Positions 58,442 through 64,000 of a stretch of DNA of 64,000 bases are shown piece by piece (position 1 is the first letter of the stretch; every line of letters starts with the position of its first letter). The notes beneath the pieces are model-generated. The model was not told the origin of the DNA and did not search any database. It worked only from the letters and a program-made list of their open reading frames with translations. The DNA lies in assembly GCF_018873765.1 (NCBI RefSeq), contig NC_057920.1:8817307-8881306 (forward strand), read 5' to 3'. This stretch comes from Telopea speciosissima. Lineage: Eukaryota; Streptophyta; Magnoliopsida; Proteales; Proteaceae. The position numbers were made by a program, and so were the translations under genes.

Positions 58442-60560
58442 TGAATTTAGTTCAACCAATTTTTTTTTTTGTTTGGGGGGAGGGGGTTACATGCTCCAAA
58501 GGGAATTGCCCTTATGACTTCTCAGTTGTGTGGTGTGATGCTTGATAATTATACTATATGCCGCAAGCGGAGTGTTGTAGTAAGTTTTTTGGGTTTCTAG
58601 AAAAAGTGAGATAAAAAAGGTAGATGTAATGTAATTTCTTCGTTTGAAATCTTTATTGCCTAAAGAATGAGAAGCCTAACCTCATAAGCTGAACAAAACC
58701 GTGCAATATGTACCATTTTCTTCCAAATTCACAACCTATAGGTTGGTGAATTATACAAAATTCATCCTCTCATTGATCATTGTAGAATGGTCTTTTTGTA
58801 GATATATGAAATAACTGATTGCATTAGCCTATACTAAAACTAACCCACTGGAGAATTTTAAATTTGACTAAGAATTTAAATTGAATTCACGAAAGACTTG
58901 AGACCCAAATTTAGAATTAATGTTTGGGACAGAAGTAGGGGATTATATTAAATGGTCGACAAATGTAAGCATTCAATTAGATAAAGATGATAGGGGAAGA
59001 GTTACCTAATGTTGGTAATTTAAAACACCCCAAACATATGGAACAACACAATTTGCTACCCCAAATAAATGTGTATAGTAGATTCACAATACTAACCACT
59101 ATTAATTCCAAAGGGGTTACCTTAATGAGAAACATCAAACAATGTCGAAGTTGAGTATAACCATAGGTCAATAACAAAATAAAAAATAAGAGTGCCCCTA
59201 CCCCCATTCATGCAATGGGTGAATGAAGGTATTCAACAAGGAATAAGAGGATGATGAGACACAAAACATGATTCCAACATATACATATTGACCTAATATT
59301 GAAGGCCATATTGTAATCAATATGTCAAGGAACAAATTTGCTTTTTAATTTCAACTTATAACAATTAATTGTAACTTAATAATCTTTTACAATAATACAG
59401 TCTTTCTACCATGACTATTTATTATGATTACACCTACTTATCCTATATCAATTATCCATAGAAACACCGATGAATTTAATGGTTGAGTGTTATAGAAAAA
59501 AGGAAAATTCTTGTTGTAAATTATATCCGAAGTTGGTGAAAAAGAAATTGTAATTTTACTTGTTTGCCTTTTTTGTATAATACATTTATTTTTTCAATGA
59601 TTGTATATCATGTTATTTCACGTGAACAATGACAACTCTTGAAAGTGACATAATAATTAGTCACTTTCAAATTATTTTGAAAGTTCTTTTTGAGAGAGGG
59701 TTTTCTGAGCAAGTGGCATAGAGGAGCACCGATGAGGTGTGAGAAACCAATATCATACATTGAAGGGCAACGAGACCATTTCATGTAAAGAGAAGAGAGA
59801 TAGACATAGAGGTGCTAGCATACCTCCCTTGGCATCGAGAACTTTTGGAAATAAAACAAAGGGCGATCAAAAGAAGGTTACTACTTCTCATTTCACGACC
59901 TTGGTGACAAAAAGATATATCCTTAAAGTGAATCCATGACACCCACTATCCACCAAATGTGGTTAAATGCTTCTCTTTTAGTAGAAAAACAAAGTTGTAT
60001 GCTCTCCTTCTTTTGAAAATTAATACACGAGGACCAAACCCTTAATTATGAAAGGCCAAAGAGACAAATCAAGAAAATTTAAAATGATCCTCAAATCACT
60101 TACCAACTTCAAAAAACTTCCCACATCGGGTGTTTGCGTGTGGTGTATGTTGTGTATATCTGTCATTCCACGATCCTAAAAGTCGGTTAATAACCTTTTG
60201 GAATTGGTGTGTGGTTTGTGTGACTACACTTTCATCAAAAATAAAAAAAAACTTCAAACAACTTGACAAATAACGGAAGCTAGATCCGTCTCCATATATA
60301 TAATTATACACACAAAATAGCAATACATACGCATATGGTATATGAAAAAAAAATTCAAAAAAATCCACAATATCATTTCATCACTTATCAAGCAATCCTT
60401 GAAATAAAACAACGTAGAAATGTAAGAGTCTTCCTCTTTATAAGTTGATAGAAAGGAACAATTTTTTCTCATCATCTCAAGCATAGGAGTTATAAGGTGC
60501 TCATGGAATGTATGGCTATGGCTCAGTTCTTGATCATCACCATTACTGCTTGCTTGCTGC
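58442..60560. other. intergenic downstream of the PERK gene
   Basis: There are no host exons or transposon domains. A small perfect hairpin, TTGAAAGTGAC / GTCACTTTCAA with a 10-base loop, lies at 59639-59670. The right end should contain the PERK 3' UTR. Confidence 0.5.
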
Positions 60561-63500
60561 TCAAATATTTGTGCGCCTAACACTCATTTCTCGAGAATCA
60601 CCGCTTGAGGATGAGGGATTGTGCCCGAACTCAGTGCTCCCCAGATCTCGGCTTGCTGTTGCCACCTTCCTATGCTTCTTCACCTCTCCAGTATATAAAG
60701 CCGCATCATAGTCTGAGCCGCTATTTGAGCTAAAGGCAGGGCTTTGCGCAGTTCTTATGCCATCATTCAAATCCTCCAATGAGTAATCACCTTCCAATGC
60801 ACGCACAATCTGCTCAATAGAATTGATCAATATTATGTCGTGAAGTGAAGTGAAGTGAATTGAAGGTTATTACATATATAATAAAAACATAGTAGCAAGA
60901 TCTGCATATTTAGACCTTATAATGGAGAGATATTAGCTCCCATATATCCCACATAAAAAAAAAAAAAAAAGAGAAGTAAGCTTTTGTGTTCTTCACTAGG
61001 GTACCTAATCAATCCCCTTTGGGTCATTAAAGCATATAACATGAGTGAAATACCCACAAAAGTACCTCTAAATCGAGGGGTCTTTTTTTGGGCCTAATTT
61101 TTTAAGGGGTTTTTTAGGTGTCACTATGTCTAGTGAAATATAATGCTTTACTATTTATCACTTAGCAATACATGGGTTATCTGTGTGATAAAGGACCCCA
61201 CATCCATTTCATTGGTGAAATTTTAAATCAAAATAAGATTTATCCAATTCCTGTCATCATTTCAATTTGAAATTATACCAATAAGATGCTTGTGTAAGTT
61301 GTGTGGTCCTTACTTTCAAAGAGTACTTACTCATGTACGTACTACCATGTGGCAAATGGTGTAGCGTTATACTTACTAGGCATAGTGACGTTTTAGTTAT
61401 CTCTTGTACTTATCATTGACATGCTAATAATAACCCAAAAAAGACCAACTATGAAAACATATATGAGCAACTTTTTAAGAGCCTTCAAGTTTGAAGTAAG
61501 GTTAAGTTTTAAACAACAAATCTTGTATTTATGTGCTCTTAGCAGAGACAATGATTAGATACTTGAAATCTTTAAAGGACCCAGTCACTCTCCACCCATG
61601 GTGAAGAGAGAATCTTGTCATCTACTTAATTATTGACACTCTCATTGGATTAGAGAATGGTATTTCAGACCAAGAACAATAGCGGGTGGAGTTAATGATG
61701 AATCCAGAGTCCAATCATAGCGTCACATCACCATTGGTGAAGAGATTCTTTCTTCATCCTAGATGAAGGAAAACTTAATTCTTTTAAGGATCAAGTGTTT
61801 CTTCACCTTCCATTGCTGATGGACCCTGTGATTAGACAAATTCTTACTCCCTATTATCCAATTCGAAAATACCTTTCGTTGTGCTAATCAAAAGGTTCAG
61901 ATCTCCGTGGTGAGGAGATTCTCTCTTTCTAATACAAGTGGGCCAATTAGAACCAATCCAACGGTTTACCTGGCTCATCTTTGGACGCCTCCTTGCAGAG
62001 TGACGAATGCTTGCAGCTGCACAGGATACCATTTGGGTCATCTCATGAGGGTCATAATTGTTCTCCAAGCGTGGATCCACCAGCTCTTCATAGTGGCCTT
62101 CTTGCAGTGCTCGTGTCAAAAGAGGCCTAGCCTGCTCTCACACACACAAGAGATAGAATCAGTTATTTTCTTCTTGGACTATTTTATATAAGCTCCATTG
62201 CCCCAAAGTAATCTTTGGTAACTGGTAATTTGTGCATTTGTGTGAAATAAGAGATGATTTAGAATTGTGTATTACTTCCTCATAGAAAAACAATTTTAAG
62301 TATAGGAAAAGAGAGGAGAAACAAACCCAGTCTACTAGACTATCTTCCATGTATGAGTTAGTAGTGTCCACAGGTGGTCTTCCAGTAATCAATTCCAACA
62401 GCATAATACCAAATGAGAAGACATCAGATTTCTCAGTTAGCTTCCCACTTGATGCATACTCAGGTGCCAAATACCTGCCATTGCCATGAAATTTATAATT
62501 AAAATACACATTTGTGTGTAATTTAGCATCTTAATTAAGTGGCATTAATCAACATTTAATTGATCATTCTTACCCAAAAGTTCCCATCACACGAGTGGAG
62601 ACATGCGTGTAATTGTCAGAGGATAACTTAGCCAGTCCAAAATCTGCCACCTGAATTAGTATTGTAATTTCAGTTATGTGAATTAGCTCAGGAAAACCCA
62701 CAAACACTTGATGGATAAATTCATCTCTGTAGATGGATAATGCACATACCATGGCTTCATAATTATCATCCAACAGAATATTCGCGGCTTTAATATCACG
62801 ATGGATAATGCGAGGATGGCCTGCAAGTAGTTAAATTATTACTAAGCATTCACCTTGTGTATGTAACTGTACTGATAGAGAGTGAGAGATTTTGGTAATT
62901 AAGATCACATACAGTCTTCATGAAGGTATGCAAGTCCTTTAGCTGCTCCCATTGCAATCCGAAGCCTAGATGTCCAGTCCATGGTTGGTTGACCAGGTCC
63001 TAATTAAAATCACAAATTTAAGAATGGTTGTTATGATCTGTTCAAGAATTACTTTATTGGAACCTTGAATGGCTCCTAGCAAAATATGAAAAATTTTGAT
63101 CTTAATTTTAATTAAATAGTGTGTACTTGATTATATGTGTGGAAGAGCAGAAGGTAGAGGAAGAGCAAACCATGAAGGTGGAACTCTAGTGTCTTGTTGG
63201 GAACATACTCATACACCAACATCCGCTGCCCACCAGCTATACAATAGCCACAGAGTGACACAAGGTGACGATGATGGACACGGCTGATGATATCAACCTC
63301 TGCCTGGAACTCACGCTCTCCTTGCCCACTGCCTGTCTTGAGGCTTTTCACAGCAACAACCTTGCCGCTAGGTAGAATTCCCTTGTGTACATACCCAAAT
63401 CCACCTTGACCCAATAAGTTGTCTTGAGAGAACCCATTTGTTGCTTGTGCTAATTCATCATAGCTGAATGTGCTTTTATTGAATCCAAGGGCAATGTTTG

Positions 63501-64000
63501 GAGATGGTGGTGGTAGTGGAGGATGGTGTGGGCCTGAGAAATTGGTGGTGCTCATTTCGCTGCTCATTAAGGGTGGAGGTGGTGGTGGTGCAGGCCACCC
63601 TCCCCCTTGTGGTATTGCTATTCCTGATGGTGGTGGCATCTTCATCCCCTGTTCCATCGATTGTGGATTATTGTGCCAGCTTTGATTTTGTACATTTCCA
63701 TTATAATAATTATTGCTTGCTGTGTAAAAAATGCAAATCCAAGATCAGAAACTCGGAATGGAAGGAAGTAATTAAATTTATAATAGGAGAAATTAATAAG
63801 GTCGAACACCTTTGTGTCCTATCTGACCAGAGTCAGCATAGTATTGCATCGGGTTATGTGGTCTTCGCTTCTTCTTCTTCTTGCAGCACACTAAGACCAT
63901 AGCCAAAATAAGAAGTAATGCTACCACTCCCACTGAGACTCCTACGATAAGGGGGATCTTGTCAGAAGAACTGGAAGAGGATGATGACTTATGTGGCGGT
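60561..64000 (-). CDS. PERK: proline-rich receptor-like kinase (PERK family), 5' end missing
   Basis: This is a plasma-membrane serine/threonine kinase with a proline-rich, extensin-like outside part that senses cell-wall state. Exons in view: 64000-63810 (partial), 63719-63171, 62999-62913, 62820-62750, 62650-62574, 62474-62327, 62131-61970, 60809-60561 (stop). Phases fit throughout. The first exon has the end of the Pro/Ser-rich ectodomain ([11 protein letters not shown]), the transmembrane span [20 protein letters not shown] and a KKKKKRR stop-transfer. Exon two adds a PPPPPP juxtamembrane part, then the kinase: glycine loop [14 protein letters not shown] lysine, HRDIKAAN catalytic loop, [26 protein letters not shown] and [17 protein letters not shown]. 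All kinase motifs are intact. The tail ends [11 protein letters not shown]. The signal peptide and most of the ectodomain are beyond 64000. Which PERK number it corresponds to is not clear. Confidence 0.95.
60810..61969 (-). other. last intron of the PERK gene
   Basis: An AT-rich intron of 1.16 kb between the last two exons, with no feature beyond a poly-A run near 60957. Confidence 0.6.

Noticed and set aside
63470..63902. Gly/Val-rich plus-strand frames
   Set aside because: They are antisense to the PERK proline-rich and transmembrane exons.
1..64000. CRISPR arrays, operons, riboswitches, rRNA or intact tRNA genes
   Set aside because: None seen. The repeats present are transposon-derived or simple, and the genes are intron-containing plant genes. 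The only tRNA-like sequence is the SINE at 31813-31905.

Overview
This is a stretch of plant nuclear DNA, most likely from a eudicot or another non-grass angiosperm; I cannot name the species. The signs are short GT-AG exons in long introns, four recognisable plant host genes, and dense LTR retrotransposons, LINEs, RTE tails and MITEs, many nested. There is no bacterial, organellar or viral gene set.

Layout. 1-8.8 kb is a nested retrotransposon pile: a Ty1/copia element on the minus strand (pol runs off the left edge, LTR at 5428-5769) with a solo LTR inside its leader, a plus-strand LTR end with primer-binding site, a second degraded copia element, and the 3' end of a Ty3/gypsy element. 9.6-15.9 kb (+) holds the last three exons of the heterotrimeric G-protein beta subunit; its first ~209 codons must lie left of the window, so the transposon pile probably sits in one of its introns. 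16-21 kb is intergenic with MITEs and LINE/gypsy debris. 21.2-33.1 kb (-) is a complete ten-exon U1-70K gene (U1 snRNP 70 kDa protein, 497 aa). Its third intron carries nested solo LTRs, a small SINE and a miRNA-precursor-like fold-back; its sixth intron has an array of diverged repeats and a strong in-frame alternative donor. 33.3-36.5 kb is intergenic. 36.5-54.2 kb (-) is a complete 18-exon gamma-COP gene (coatomer, 887 aa) whose 7-kb sixteenth intron contains an RTE retrotransposon, a duplicated block and several MITEs. 55-57.4 kb is a LINE remnant split by a MITE. 58.0-58.4 kb is a MITE with an exact target-site duplication. 60.6-64 kb (-) is a PERK-type receptor kinase whose 5' end lies beyond the right edge.

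The host genes are unrelated housekeeping or signalling genes (G-protein signalling, pre-mRNA splicing, vesicle coat, cell-wall-associated kinase) and form no operon or pathway. Reading frames close exactly across every exon junction I worked out, so all four look functional. The transposon reading frames are broken. I found no clearly new protein system. The most interesting leads are the splice architecture of U1-70K intron 6 and the long fold-back in intron 3.
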